The notes: a model not told the origin generated them from the letters alone. DNA of 64,000 nt from Pempheris klunzingeri (GCF_042242105.1 NC_092035.1:8411477-8475476); one strand, 5' to 3'. Shown: positions 12,701 through 25,369, counted from the first letter of the stretch. Numbers and translations: made by a program.

Positions 12701-13028
12701 AAAACTAAAAAAATATGGCAAGACAGAAAAAAAAAAGTTTGACCAAAAAAGCTTTATGTTTACTCACGAGTGAATAACAATGCACATATTCCTTTCAACA
12801 GGACGCAAAATACGCTCTGTGGACCTTACAGCTACGCCCAGAACTGTGACCGAAGATCTGCCCTTGCCCTTGTCAGATATTGATGCTGCTCTGTGCAGTG
12901 CAGAGGGAATTAAGGTGTACAAAGGCTCACAGTATTACGAGTATGAGAGCCCAATGCTGCTAGCTATGAGCAGAATCGCCCCTGTGCCTCATAATATCAC
13001 CTCAGGAATGATGGGATGTCAGGAGTAG
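9488..13028 (+). CDS. hpx: hemopexin / Wap65-type plasma haem-binding protein
   Basis: Ten exons splice into a complete 433-residue frame: 9488-9552, 10219-10241, 10414-10503, 10696-10853, 10949-11102, 11451-11663, 11790-11882, 12072-12202, 12485-12632 and 12802-13028. All introns are GT-AG and all phases agree. Residues 1-19 are a signal peptide ([19 protein letters not shown]), so the product is secreted. The mature chain has two hemopexin-repeat domains; typical repeats are [35 protein letters not shown] and [10 protein letters not shown]. The join between domains (NFGHGGDYK) is much shorter than the His-rich linker of mammalian HPX. I count ten cysteines in the mature chain, which may fit teleost Wap65 paralogues, but I cannot say whether this is Wap65-1 or Wap65-2. 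It binds free haem in plasma; in fish, Wap65 genes respond to temperature and immune challenge. Confidence 0.95.
9731..9781. repeat. compound (CT)n(TA)n(CA)n microsatellite in hpx intron 1
   Basis: CT dinucleotides run directly into TA and then CA dinucleotides. It lies well away from the splice sites. Confidence 0.9.
11911..11966 (+). repeat. fragment of the palindromic fish repeat in hpx intron 7
   Basis: The sequence contains GGAATAGTTCAACATTTTGG followed by AAAGCAAATAAGCGTAT. This is the terminal motif of the repeat family also present at the left edge and at 39.3 kb. Confidence 0.5.
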
Positions 13029-13249
13029 GAGTCACAGATGATTTCACAGTACTGACCTCAAACAATAGAGAGAGACAGCAATATCAGACTGTTCTCTCCC
13101 TTTATGTACAGAGATTCAGACTGGTGACAGAAAGTTTACCACTTTAGAAACAAACTAACACAAGAACTGGATCTGTGGACCAGTGCAGAGCAAAGAAAGC
13201 TTCATCATAAGAGAAAATAACTGACATGTGTCATGTTTGACTTTCAGAG

Positions 13250-13266
13250 AATAAAAAGTGAATAAA
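13250..13266 (+). terminator. hpx polyadenylation signals
   Basis: Two AATAAA hexamers, at 13250-13255 and 13261-13266, lie about 230 bases after the hpx stop codon. They are the first canonical signals downstream. Confidence 0.75.
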
Positions 13267-14591
13267 ATCTTGTTAATTCCTGTGATTGTCATGAAAACAG
13301 ATGTTAAAGTCACTTCTTAATGGTTTATGTACTTTGAGAAAAAATTCAGAGGGAACTTAAGTAGTGTCTGAGTTTGGCCACTAGAGGACCTACTGTACAA
13401 ATGAATGTGTTACAGGAGGAACAATGAGAGAATCAGACTGATTAAAACATGTAACAGCTGCATTAACAGTCCTAATACAGACCTAGATTGAACCTATAAT
13501 CATGATGCTATTAAGAAGCAGTCCCCTCCAAATCATGTCTTAAGACTCCTCTTTTTAAAGGTTTCCAGATTGTTAAGTGCACAAAATGCCTTTTTTGTGA
13601 GTGTCCTCCAAAAGCCTCTGCTCAACCTAAATTGCCCTCTGACCAGCATAAGTGCTGCTCTTGTGTGAAAATGAGGGTAAGAAAATTACTGTACTTCCCC
13701 TGTACATGGAAGACTTATCCCTGATTAATTTTCAGCCGTGCCGCTTAGAGCCTGTGAACAGCACAGATCTATAGCATGTCAGTTTTGCAAAGCTGCAGGA
13801 TAAATGGGAATCAAGGAATCATGCTCATAGATCATCATGTGCACATGTGAGCAATGAGATTTAGTTTGGCTCAGTTCAGTTGACTCCATATTTTGGCATT
13901 TGTGCCTTTTGTTTGTTGTATTTGCTTCTTTCTTGGCAAATTACTGATTACATTCTTCCTATTTACTTGTGTTTTCTTAAAATGCAGCATATTGATCTCA
14001 CAGGTACACAGGCATAAAGCACTTCAGAGGCAATATACAGCAAAAGAAAAAAAACCCAAACAACCAGAGGAGATTGTTGGAGACAGCTCAGAAGATATGA
14101 AAAGCTGCTGCTCCCTCCTGTGCCACCTTTAATTGATTTCTATCAACGAGCTGCAGGTGTCATTGGGAGCTTAATGAGCGGCCTGCAGGCAGGTGTGAAG
14201 CTCTACATCGCTGGCCTCAATTTAGTGAAATTGCTGGTGGCCAGAAAAGTGAAAAACCAACTTGCCACACAGACATGTTTGCTTTAGATGTCAAGGCTGA
14301 CCTTGTAAGCAGTAGTGCTGCGTAAAGCATGAGAGGCTTTATAATCATGCAGACGTGTCAACTGACAGAGTGAAACACTCGTCCAGCTGAGCCACAAAAT
14401 CTCAGAAAGATTTGTTCCCAATAAAAAACAATCTTGATGTTTGCTCCAATAAAATCCTGTCAAACATTCCCATGCTCTTACTTGATGAATGGGAGTGTTC
14501 AGCCTCTTTCAGTTTCAGTCAATTTTTTATTTTGTTTTCCTTATTTTAAACCAGCCAAACATTCATTAATGAGGCTGGTATTTAGGCTACA

Positions 14592-14690
14592 TCAATTCAA
14601 TTCAATTCAATTCAATTTCTTTTGTATAGCCCAATATCACAACAGAGTGTCTCACAGTGCTTTACAAAGTTCACTGAAATAAACAAGAAG
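14592..14690. repeat. dispersed fish repeat with (ATTCA)n head
   Basis: Four or more ATTCA pentamers are followed by TTGTATAGCCCAATATCACA and a CTCACAGTGCTTTACAA motif. I know this as a widespread teleost interspersed repeat end. Its exact class is not determinable here. Confidence 0.6.
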
Positions 14691-15253
14691 TGTAAGCGAA
14701 CAAACAATCTAATAAAGAGTCCAGCAGTCGATGAGGCCAATGGATCAGTCCGATGGATCATCGCTTTATCGTTAGCCTTTGATAGTTATCATCTACATGT
14801 CTGTCAGTGTGCTGGGTCTTTATATTCTGTCTTAAAATTGAAAAGATAATTTTCAATTAATTCTAAATTAAATTATAAGTTATTTTAGTGTTCATTTATA
14901 TTCTCTGCAACAGCAATGTCTTTCCATTTCCATCCTCCTAAAGTCAAAACTCTTGTGGCTAAGAGGTCTAAAATAATGTAGGAGTTGTGGTCTCTATCAT
15001 AATTGCAATGTACAGTATTTGTGTACAGAATATATACAGTATAAATGTACAGGACAAACACTCCATGCTCATATTGGGCCACATGGACGCGTACGCAGCA
15101 GCCTGCAAGAGTCCAGAGGTCGGGACGGCATTAGCAGGCATTCAAGGCCTTTTCACTCCCTGGAGAGGTTTTTGTTCAGCCAAAATCCCTGGGACTTTCA
15201 GCAAGCATAAAGGAAGTGCTGGCCTCAGCACAGCTTAATGGGCGAGGCCATGA

Positions 15254-15362
15254 GGACACACACACACGCGCACACACACACACCAGAACACACATGCATG
15301 TGCACATAGAAACACCACCGCACATACACACATGCATAGCAGACAGTACACACACACACACA
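15254..15362. repeat. (CA)n-rich tract
   Basis: Interrupted CA dinucleotides with CG and CATG interruptions. They generate spurious Thr/His and Val/Cys open frames on both strands. Confidence 0.85.
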
Positions 15363-18030
15363 CGGGGCCACCAGATGATAAGTGGACCTGCATTAATGCT
15401 AAAATAATTAACATTCCTTTATTTATTTCATTTTGTTTCCCTGAAAAAATAGTCAATCAGCAGCGTGTTTCAGATGTTATTGTAGCTGACTTAGGGTCAG
15501 ACAGAGTGTACGGTGGTTCGTAGGGACAAAATCTGAGCTCATTCAAAAACAAAAGAGGGCACATGCCAAAATGTTGAATCGTTCCTCATTATTTCAGGAG
15601 ACAAGTTTAGTTTAAATGTGTGCAGAAAATATCTATATATCAAGGTTCATCTTTATGCAAAAGCTTTCTGTGGTTTGTTTTTTTTAACACATCCTTCTCT
15701 TGAAATAATTTCAGTATAATTTAATAGCAGAATTGCGCCGTGTCCCTGCAGCATACACAATACAAGATGGAAAGGATTCATCCTCTGTGGAGAATGAATC
15801 TGATCTATACATTTAATTCCAATCAGCAAATTAGGTTTTGTTATTTTTTTATGTTAGAAGTTTTGCTCTGATAGTTGCACTATAGGAAAAGGTTCATCAG
15901 AAACATTCATCCTCTGGGGACCATGAACATCTACTACTTTCAGTGATTTGTTTTAGGGTGGAACTACTAATAAACTGGCAGGAATTGTCATGTTTAGCTA
16001 TTTTCTATTTTCGCCTCACTAGCAGAGCATCTTTCTAAAGTTTTAAGTTTTTTAAACCACGGGTCCCCAGTTTAAGTGAAAAGAACTTAGCGCTATGTTT
16101 GCTAAAGCTGCACGTCCCAGGTAAAATCCTCACCAGTTTATGAACCGTGTGGAGGACATGGAAATAAAGGACCACTTTGTTCATGTTTGGCTGGTAGACA
16201 GCCCAAATATTATAGTGTGTCAGACGTATATTTGTAACATAATGTGTTCAGATATTTATAAAGGAAATGTGTTTTTTGGACCAAGCAACAAGGGGGTTAG
16301 ATTTAGGCCTTATTATTCCTATTTTCAAATGGTGTTTCATTTTTACATGAGAAAAGGCTTTGAGAGTGAGTGACTGCCTTCCAACTCTTTTTTTTAAAAC
16401 ATAGATTGTAACCCCACATATTTGTACGATATTGATACTTTATTTTGCAAACGGTCCGTTGTGGCACTTTTTTACACTAACTGTTTTTTGTGAATTCACG
16501 TTAGTGGATGAGTGCTCGAATGTTTTCTGTTTCTGGACCCCAAATGGAAAAGAAACACTGCAAAAAGAAAACTAGCCATGACAGAAAACAGGTATGGTAC
16601 AAAAAGTTTATTCAGTAACAGTTCTGTAAACATCTGAGGTAAATGAACATTTACATCAACATGTTCTTTAACAAAAGGTTCAGACGCAAGGCACTTCTCT
16701 TCAAAGACAGTCATTTCACAACAGGAGTAACAGCAGGGGTTGTTCTTCATTCTTAACACATGGGAGTCTGTGTCCCTGCTGGTGGGGGCGCCATGAAAAT
16801 CCCATCACACAACCTCAGTTTTCCATTGCGGGATTTTTGATTCAAGGCACTTCCATGGTGTAAAAAGTTGGAGTAGCCAAAAGTCTCTCAATCCACATTC
16901 AGGACAGAAAAAAAAAACTTAACATGTAGATTAATTTCTTGTCCATTCCAAGTCTAATTTGATAGTGTTATTTCCATAAATAAACAAAAATATGTTAATA
17001 TCCCTCCTCCAAGGACACCCTTTTACTTCTATTTATGATATCTTCATATCCTCATAACAGTGGTCTATAACTATCTAACTGTGCAAATCGTTATCTACAT
17101 ATCAAAGGTACTAAGAACAGCTTTGAACAACAAGGTTATGAAAAACAGTTCAGCAATAGAAATAAATAAAATGAACCTTGTTTCAACAATCTTTTAGAGG
17201 CAAAGCTCAGCATAATGTCTTTGTTAGTGGAATTCTTCTTTTAACAGATCCATGAAAGGCTGCAAAACTGGTCTAGTGGTTGGAGCCATGACTCTTTGGG
17301 TTGGGGGGTGAGGTTCCCAAGCAAAGCTCTTTAAAAATCCATCATGTGCTGTGATGTCTTTGGCTCAAATGTCTTTGGTTAAAACGTACACATCAGAGCT
17401 GATAACTTCTTCTCTAAAGTGCTTCAGCTGCCATAGTGTGCTGAAGTTGTTTATTGGCACCTACATCTGATCAGACATGTAAACATTCGACAGAGTCAGC
17501 AAAAAGCATAGATTCAGTCTATGGATAATCCTAAAATAAGTTAAAAAGTAGTAAAAGTGCCTTTTATCGCATCTTGCTTATCATCTGTCACCTCCTGCTT
17601 CATTTGGTGTATAGGCATCAAGTGGTCGCATTCGTGACAAATTGGAAAATTGTTTTTTTTTTAAATAAATAAATAAAAAGGCCCTGCTCATCCCAAGTTC
17701 AGTTTACAGTAAATGAAGCCTTTATGTTCATCCTGAAGTCACAGCGTAGCATCATAGAGATCAGATGTAACAGGAGATATTTAGTGTTGTCACAGCAGGA
17801 ACAGGAACGAGTGTCTGTGCGCCAAAAGCTGAAATATTTCACTTTACACATGTTGTCGTGCTCTGCAACAGCGGCCTTTAGCAAATATGAGAGAACTGTT
17901 GTGTCACATTGTATCAAGTCTGCTTTTTATTCAAATTAGTCATTGCATCATTTGAATACTTTGCTTGTTGGCGATAAAAGAGTTGATTGCTTCCGGCACA
18001 GCTACTCTTAACAAGCCATGAGCTTTGGAA

Positions 18031-18075
18031 GATGAAGGATTAGTTTGACATTTTGAGAAGTATTTGCTAACATTA
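18031..18075 (+). repeat. fragment of the palindromic fish repeat
   Basis: GGATTAGTTTGACATTTTGA followed by GAAGTATTTGCT matches the end motif of the family at 48-200 and 39310-39705, with several substitutions. Confidence 0.4.
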
Positions 18076-18406
18076 CCGTTAGCTAGCAGGTGTTCCTTTA
18101 ACACTTTATTTATCCAAAACATCGAGGAGTCCGGTTTAGATAATGTGCAATAATTAACAACGCTGATCATTTTTGATAAACATATGAAATGCAGGTTAGC
18201 TGCCTACATGGCTGTTCTGCCCAAAAGTTTTAAATAATAAATAAGCTCATAAACAAGTTCCAAGTTGTCATGAATGCAGATGAGCAGTAAACTGATTTAT
18301 CTGTACGGTTTGTGTGACCATTGTAGAGTAAAACACTGATCGAGGCACAGTGAGATCTGACAGCTGCTATAAAGAATGTCAGGCAGCATGATTGTCTTCT
18401 TTTTAG

Positions 18407-18456
18407 GAGAATTAACGGAGGACAAGGACCAGATGTGGTTGAACGCTCTGGAAAAA
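18407..18456 (+). other. isolated exon-like segment resembling INO80B
   Basis: A pyrimidine tract plus TTTTAG acceptor (AG 18405-18406) precedes 50 bases, and a GTGAGT donor follows at 18457. In phase 2 the segment reads ELTEDKDQMWLNALEK. This recalls the WLDALEK segment before GELDDNG in INO80B, as I remember that protein. No matching flanking exons were found on either side. It could be a relic exon or coincidence. Confidence 0.25.
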
Positions 18457-19857
18457 GTGAGTCAGGAGACCTTGAGTTGAGATTATTTTATCAATACGAA
18501 AATAACATTTTGTTGATATAGAAATGTAAACATTGTGGATCAGATTGGTTTGCTTTCATTTGACTGCTTTGGTTGTGGTGTTCAAATGATATTCCAGGTA
18601 ATATGATATAAGTCAACACTTCTTCAAGTATTTTTCCAAGTATTTTAAAAATAATCAACTAATATTCTGCTCAGAGAGAAATACAAAGATGAACAAACCC
18701 AAAACGCTGCTTGCCCCAAACCACTCTCTTTTGTTGACTTACTAATAGGTCCTTTTTGTATTCCTGAATGTTGGATGAAAGATGAATGATTTGGTTTGAT
18801 AAATTAAAGCTGTTGGGAAGTTGCTATAAGGCAACAAAACTGAACTTATATTAGCCATTTTCTTTGGGTTTTTTTTGGCAGGAATTCATGAGAAGAACAG
18901 GAAAAAATTAACATTCCTATATGGGATGTCTGTTAAGAACTAACAGACAAATAAAAGTGATCACTTTTTTAGATCGTATTGCTTTCTTTTTTTCAAGAAA
19001 AAAAAATCTAAAAGCTACTGTATAATCTACAGCTAGTCTAGAAAATTCACTTAGAGTCCTCCTATACAGAACAGCTAGGGGAAACTCGACAGTTCTGTAA
19101 CACACTGCAAACACAAGCATCAGAAAGAAGGTGTAATGATTTTTACGCCCTGTTCAAGCTGCAAAGCTCAAAACTGCTCAATAAAGAACTCAGTGAAATG
19201 TAGTTTTAGCCCTTGATCAGGTATTCGTCTAAAAATCTTCTTTTATCATTGGATTTTTGGATTAAGTGACATGTGGGGGCCAAAGTCAGAAAACACTAAA
19301 GCACTTTTGATTTTTCTGCTATAAATTGCAGCTTGACCAGAAACTAACTTTTTTTTAAATGTAGGTAGTTCTGTATAACATCCTGTGGTGCCTATCAATA
19401 CTATCAATCATTATATATTTACATATTTATATACTTTATATAGTTTACCCTGATGTAACTGCAGAGATGTCATTTTGTAAACACTTAACAAGATTAAGGT
19501 ACCTAAACACACACACACACACACGAACACACACACAGCCTGTGAAGCCTATGGACTATGTCTCAGGGTGGGACTGCTTTTTTTGCTCTCCTCCAGTCAT
19601 CTGCTCTGTCCTAACATCAGTGCATCCCTCTCTTCATTGAAACTACAGGCTGGGTGAGAGCAGCACACACAGACGGACAGATTCAACACGACACACAGAC
19701 CGTTCAGCTCCATCATCACGTCACAAGAAAAATGAAAATAAAGAAACAAAAGTGCAAACCTCTCCTCTGATGTCTCCCAGCAAAGAAATAAAAGAAAGAT
19801 GAAAATAAAAGAATATAGTATTGCTGCCTCTACGCTCCCAAACTTATAAGTTAGTCC

Positions 19858-19858
<1 letters not shown>

Positions 19859-19892
<34 letters not shown>

Positions 19893-19893
19893 C
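19859..19893. repeat. (ATC)n trinucleotide microsatellite
   Basis: About eleven perfect trinucleotide copies. On the minus strand they read as a run of Met codons, which is not a real start. Confidence 0.95.
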
Positions 19894-20208
19894 TATAACC
19901 TTTCCTTGTGGGTGTGTGTGTGTGTGATTATGTGTATGTAAGTGTGTATGTTTGTGATCCCCATTTCATGGGCCTATATCCCTCCACTGTCCAACCTCTC
20001 CAGATAAATGAGAGTATGGCCAGAACAGTAAGTGGCAGCCATGCATGCCAAGCGAGTAATCCAAAAACTGAAAGCAGCTGAGGTGCTGTAACACACCGTC
20101 TGGCAGCCATGTTGGAGATTGTATGGCTTTGACTTAATTGATTTTGTTTGAGTTGTTCGAAAATATGGTAATTACCATTTTTTGCTACCAGTCTCATGTC
20201 TGTGCCTG

Positions 20209-20262
20209 AACTATAGAGCTGATTAGCTTAGCATCAAGACAGGAGGCAGGGGAACACTCCAA
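20209..20262 (+). repeat. fragment of the palindromic fish repeat (internal part)
   Basis: GATTAGCTTAGCATCAAGAC followed by GGAGGCAGGGGAAC matches the internal TTAGCTTAGCATAAAGACTGG region of the family seen at 39.4 kb. Confidence 0.45.
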
Positions 20263-20849
20263 AGCTCAAAAATACACCTCCACTTTTTTCTTAATCTTTT
20301 TTATTGTTTTTGATTCTCTTTTGAAGTGGCTTCCTTCCCCCCCTGCGCAAATTCATTGAGCTTCATAATTGTATGTCTTGTACCATGATGTTTTAAGTAT
20401 GCAACAGTTGGGTACAGCCTTTAGTGTCAAATACAACTAGAGTTTTTTGTTAATAATAAGCATGATACTTTTCACTGTTGGTAAATGACTGAACATTTTT
20501 AGACTTGTGTGCACAGCTGTCTCTCTACTGTTCTCCAGATGTGTTGCTAGGAGATTTCTGCAAAGCTGATGTATTACAAGTTACGCATACGTAGATAGGG
20601 CATCAGCATGGTGCCATCAGTGTAATCTGGCCAAACTCTTTCTATCCCTAACTCTGCTTCATAATTCTGAGATTAAAATAAGCAGCCAACTCCAGCTGAG
20701 TCTACTTGGTAACATGTTTTGCATGTTTTCCTTGCAGGCGTGTCTTTTGCTGGAAGGCCTGCTTGTGTGTGGTTTTATGCTGTTATGCATTGTGAAAAAA
20801 ATGCTTTGTGTGCATGGTTGTGTAAATGTGTGAGTGTGTGTGCTTTTAG

Positions 20850-23263
20850 CTACACTGCCAGGTCATCAGGGCGAGCTCGGACGCCGCTGCTCTTGCTGGA
20901 CCGACTTGGCTTCCGGATGTCTTTCGCAGCAGCAGCAGGAGGCTGATGCATCTCCGCCCTGGTCACCACCGTGAAGTCGTCATGTGGGACCATACAAGGT
21001 GCTGTGGCGACATGGTTTTCCTCATCCACCGCCGACTCCGGTGTCAGGGGGGCAAGAGGGGTATGACGAGGGAGTGTAGGAAACGTGGAGTGTTGTTCCC
21101 CTTGTGGGAGCGGTGGGCTTGTCTCCTCATGAGAGGTGGAGGAGGCGGAGGTGGGAGGGGAAGGAATGAGAGGAGGGGAGGAGGAGGATGAGTTTTTTCC
21201 ATCCAGATTGTTGAGCTCCAGCGCCATGTTGCTCCAGTTCTGCTCCATCGCCGTCAGCTGCCCGTGGCTCCCGACACTCGCTTTCTCGCTGTTGCCATAA
21301 AAAGAATTGGGCAGGGCCTCCAACAGGAAGTCGTCTGGGTGGAACGCTGTGCCGTCCATCTTGAGTCTGGTGGGCACAGGGGTCTCAGTGGGACCGTAGT
21401 TTCCTCCCGCTGCTGCTCCGACCCCCACTACTTTCACGGTGGCATACGTTGGCAAACAGTCGAGCACTGATGGAGAGGTCTGCTCGGGGATCGTCTCTGC
21501 GTCCCCGGGCTCGTCTCCACCCAGCAGCAGCGACTCAGTGTCGGGTACAAACTCATTGGTGACCCCCTGCTTGACTTTCTTCCAGCCCAGGTGGTAGATC
21601 TCCAGCAGGTTGAGGAGCAGAGAGACACAGGCGACCACCAGCATAAAGATGATGAAGATTGTCTTTTCAGTGGGCCTAAGACAACAAACAAACACAGACT
21701 TCATTTACAAATGAAAACTCTTCATAGAAATGTATCAAGAAATAGTATAACAAAGGAAATATTACATTTTAAACACATCATTTCTGTCTTATTATATGTT
21801 TTGTATATTTTTAGGTTGTTTGAACTGTCTGTTCCTAAAACCTCTCTCCGAAAGCAATCATAGCTCAGCAACCATAACAAGGCACAGCTAGCCTGTGGAT
21901 TTCACCACATGTCAAATCACTGTGCATTGGGCTGTAGGAAGCAGGCATTCAGATCGAAAAAAGCCCTGAGGGGTCTGTGCTGGTGGGACATGATGTTTAA
22001 GGCCCCAGTGAGAGAATGAAATATGATCCAGGACGTCCAGTTGGAGTCAGATGGGCTTTTAAATTGCAAAACACTGCAGTGATTTATAATATTCAGAAAC
22101 TAGATTTTACAACTTTTAACTTGAAGACATATGGTGTTCATGTTACATAGTATTCACCAGTAAACATTATAGGGTTATATTTCTAATCATTCTTATAAAC
22201 CAGCTGATAAAACTGATGGTCGAAGGTTGGAAATAAGACTTCTGCTTCTGTGTGAAATCAAGGACCCAATGGTTCAAAAGTTTCAATTAATTTTGAGAGT
22301 TAAATATGCCGTCTTTGTAAACTGCCAGAAAGTTTGATAGGCGAAGCAACAGTAACCAAGCGAATGGTCAATTCAATCAAATATAGAGAGTAATATGAAC
22401 AGTGTCAGTGGAGAAGTTGATTTTGCAAGTGAAAAAAACTCAAACAAATAAGAGAAAAAAAGCACAGAAAGCAAACAAACACCATCATGAAATAAAATCC
22501 TTCTCTCTAACCTGGAGATGAAGCAGTCCACAGTATTGGGGCAGGGCCAGCGGCCACATTTGTAGAGCGGCCTCAGGTGGAAGCCGTAGAGGAAATACTG
22601 TCCCAGGATGAAGCCCACCTCAAACAGAGTCTTGAAGATGATGTTGAAGATGTACGTCCTCAGTAACGCCCCACGGATCCGGATCTTTCCGTGCTCATCG
22701 CGAATTGGCGGCTTCTCCTTCTTCCCGCCTCCTCCTCCGTCACCGACCCCGTTGTGATACAGAGGATCATGGTCCTCCTGGTGCCGTCCGGCCTTTCTGA
22801 GCTCCTCCTCCCTCTCCCTCCTCTTCTCCTCCATGCGGACGATGTGCAGCACATGGCCCAGGTAGATGAGGGTGGGCGTGGAGACAAAGATGATCTGCAG
22901 CACCCAGAAGCGGATGTGGGAGATGGGGAAGGCCTCGTCGTAGCAGACGTTCTCGCAACCGGGCTGCTGCGTGTTACAAGTAAAGTCAGACTGCTCGTCA
23001 CCCCAGACCTCCTCAGCTGCTGCGCCCAGCACCAAGATGCGAAAGATGAAGAGGACGGTCAGCCAAACCTGGGGAGGAAGGGTCACAAGGGTCAGGAGTC
23101 GAATGCTATGGAAGCACAAATGTGATATTCTGTATATTCTGAATGGCGATTGTGTGAGAAGAAACTTTTCATATTTGTCAAGTCACTCACTCACCTTTCC
23201 AATCACAGTGGAGTGTTCTTGAGCATTCTCCAGCAGCCGCCCTAGAAAGCTCCAGTCACCCAT
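20850..23263 (-). CDS. gja3: gap junction alpha-3 (connexin 46-type)
   Basis: Three coding exons, 23195-23263, 22512-23068 and 20850-21675, splice in frame to 483 residues; human GJA3 has 435. An acceptor 20 bases before the ATG (AG 23284-23285) implies an upstream non-coding exon. Exon 1 encodes the N-terminal helix ending VIGK. Exon 2 carries TM1, the E1 loop with C54-X6-C61-X3-C65, TM2, a Glu/Arg- and Gly-rich cytoplasmic loop, TM3 and E2 (C-X4-C-X5-[13 protein letters not shown]). Exon 3 carries TM4 and a long tail. The tail contains MEQNW, an AEMHQPP motif and the ending [13 protein letters not shown], which match GJA3 (AQMHQPP, SSGRARPEDLAI) and not GJA8. It forms gap-junction channels, mainly in lens fibre cells. 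Mammalian GJA3 coding sequence is in one exon, so the two introns (phase 0 after codon 23, phase 2 before PTEKTIF) are notable. Confidence 0.95.
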
Positions 23264-23879
23264 GCTTCACTCGATTTTCTAGCCTGGAGAGAGAAACAAG
23301 AGTCTGTGGTGAACAACACGGGACTCCAAACAAACTACACTCTCATGTTCACTGGAGTAAAAAAAAACATGCCACTCAATACAACAGTGTGGCTCACTGA
23401 TTGATGATAGTTCCCTATTTAGCTAAAAGCTCTTTTTCCCCGGCTTTATCACTCCTCTGTGCTGAAGAATTGAAAACTCAGAAACAGAAAGAGCCACAAC
23501 GAGGAAAAGGGAAGCAGACTTACTAAAGTATTGTTGTATTGTCAGTAATAAATCCATCGACCAGAGATCAGAAGGAAAAACAATATCTGGGAAGGAGAGA
23601 CAAAATGCTCTTGTCAACTTTATAGGTTATTGAGAACAGAAATCACAAATTTGTCACTTACAGTCAAATTTCAAGAACATGGATTAAATCTCACCACCTT
23701 CAAAAGCTTGTTCTTCTGAAGCCACTAAAGTAATCACACTAAATGAGCCAGAGACCAATCAAAGTCTGAGAAGTGTTCGCTCCGTAGAGCTGAAGGGAGC
23801 TTCAGAGATGGTGATCGTTCTTTGTGAATACGTCACTATGAGCGACAAAAATATTGATGCAGTAATATTGGTTACAGCA

Positions 23880-23955
23880 GGACGACCTGGTAGCTGAGTG
23901 GTTAGGGTGCAAACCATAAACGCTCCGAGCATCATTTCCAGTCTGTCTCCACTTT
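23880..23955 (+). repeat. tRNA-derived SINE-like head
   Basis: GACCTGGTAGCTGAGTGG followed by TTAGGGTGCAAACC resembles an RNA polymerase III A box. A decayed B-box-like GAGCATCATTTCC follows at tRNA spacing. A second A-box-like stretch in reverse orientation lies near 24080-24105. It is not a functional tRNA because no stable cloverleaf is evident. Confidence 0.4.
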
Positions 23956-24417
23956 TATCATCAAATATTGGCATTCAATACCATCTTTAAATCATCTTTA
24001 AATGAAAACGAGAATGAGAGACTGCTGCCTTAAATTGATGCCTTTTTGTTTTTGCTTACTTATTTTATTTTTTTACTGTCACCACCTTACCTACTGAGCC
24101 GCACATTTTGGAGGTGAGGACTGAACCTGTTTCTAACATTTCAGTGCTGCGGTGTCTCGTTACTTTTCTACCAACACACATTTACAGTTAGGACTGAAGG
24201 AAAACATTCGATTGTTTGTAGTTTTTAGTTTTCAGAACTGGCTAAACATAAGTATAAAGACAGAACAAATCTGTATCCATTCACCCATCTGTGCGTCACT
24301 GTCTGCAAATGTGGACGTTTATGTTTATGCACGTATGGTACAATCAGTGTGTGCATGCCCGTTTCTTACTTTATCCACATGTACACTCGCTTGCAGACAT
24401 GCACATATTTGTGTGTA

Positions 24418-24418
24418 C

Positions 24419-24450
<32 letters not shown>
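24418..24450. repeat. (TG)n microsatellite
   Basis: Perfect TG dinucleotide run of about 28 bases. Confidence 0.95.
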
Positions 24451-24451
<1 letters not shown>

Positions 24452-25369
24452 CCACAGAGCTGGCTGGCTAGTGGACAATGGCTGGCCATCTGTGGGAAGT
24501 GAATGAGTGGATAACAGGTTGTCCCAGTCAAATGCTGGACTCATCACATCCCAGGAATGCTGAGGAGGGCAAATGTTTGCCTGGGATCGACTGATACAGG
24601 CGCAGACACATCCACACACTCAAAGTTACAGTAGCACACACCACCACCAGCCACCGATGTGAAGCCGCTGACAACTTAATTTACTTCCAACATGAATATA
24701 AACAAAAGGCTTCTGTCTGATTCACCCTCACATGAAGCAGATCAGCAGAACAAAAAAGCAGTGAAAGTCTATAAAGGAATTACCACAAATATAATTTACC
24801 CCTTTTGTTCGATTAATGTTTCAAAATCCACCTTAAATAAACTCTGTCATACATCTCTGCTAAATTAAAGTCCACTCACATTCAGTGACTTTTCCAACTC
24901 CTTCAGCTGATCGAAGAGAGAACAATGTTCTCAGCACATAAAAGAGTAGACTAATTAACTGTCTACTGACACACCAATCTAACAGTGGCATGTGTACATG
25001 TACATGATGTGTTGACGTGATGAAATACCATCTGTCACGACAGACAATAGAGAAGCTGCCAGATGGACATTGTCCTGGCTGGCGTGTGCTTTTGATGGAT
25101 CAGAGGTCTTTGTGCTAAAACAGCCCAAACAGTTAACTCTTGGCCTGCCGTTTGCACCCTGAAAACCTTTTTAAGATATGCAGACAGCGGCAATGTTCAC
25201 ATGAAAGATGGTTCTGTTTGTTACCCAGCTGATCACGTGGCCTAATTTCGGTTAGATGCACATTCATAAACGTTATAGAGCAGTTAGATTAACCTCGCTG
25301 GGTTACTCCATGCATGTAAACATGGCCAATAAGTTGTGCTACAGGATGATAACAGCTCAGGGTCACCAA

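Larger units (their letters stand above)
13270..20849. other. gene-poor intergenic region between hpx and gja3
   Basis: About 7.5 kb without a supported complete gene. It includes a fish dispersed repeat at 14592-14690, CA tracts near 15254-15362, an ATC trinucleotide tract at 19859-19893, repeat fragments at 18.0 and 20.2 kb, and one isolated exon-like segment at 18407-18456. The gja3 3' UTR should occupy the right-hand part. Confidence 0.5.

Noticed and set aside
16600-17700. Possible long minus-strand 3' UTR (AATAAA near 16600)
   Set aside because: No coding exon was found upstream on that strand, so no gene can be attached to it.
19597-19893. Minus-strand frame starting with a run of Met codons
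   Set aside because: The start is the ATC microsatellite and the remainder resembles no protein.
22660-23125. Open frames on both strands overlapping connexin exon 2
   Set aside because: They are alternative frames of a GC-rich gja3 exon.
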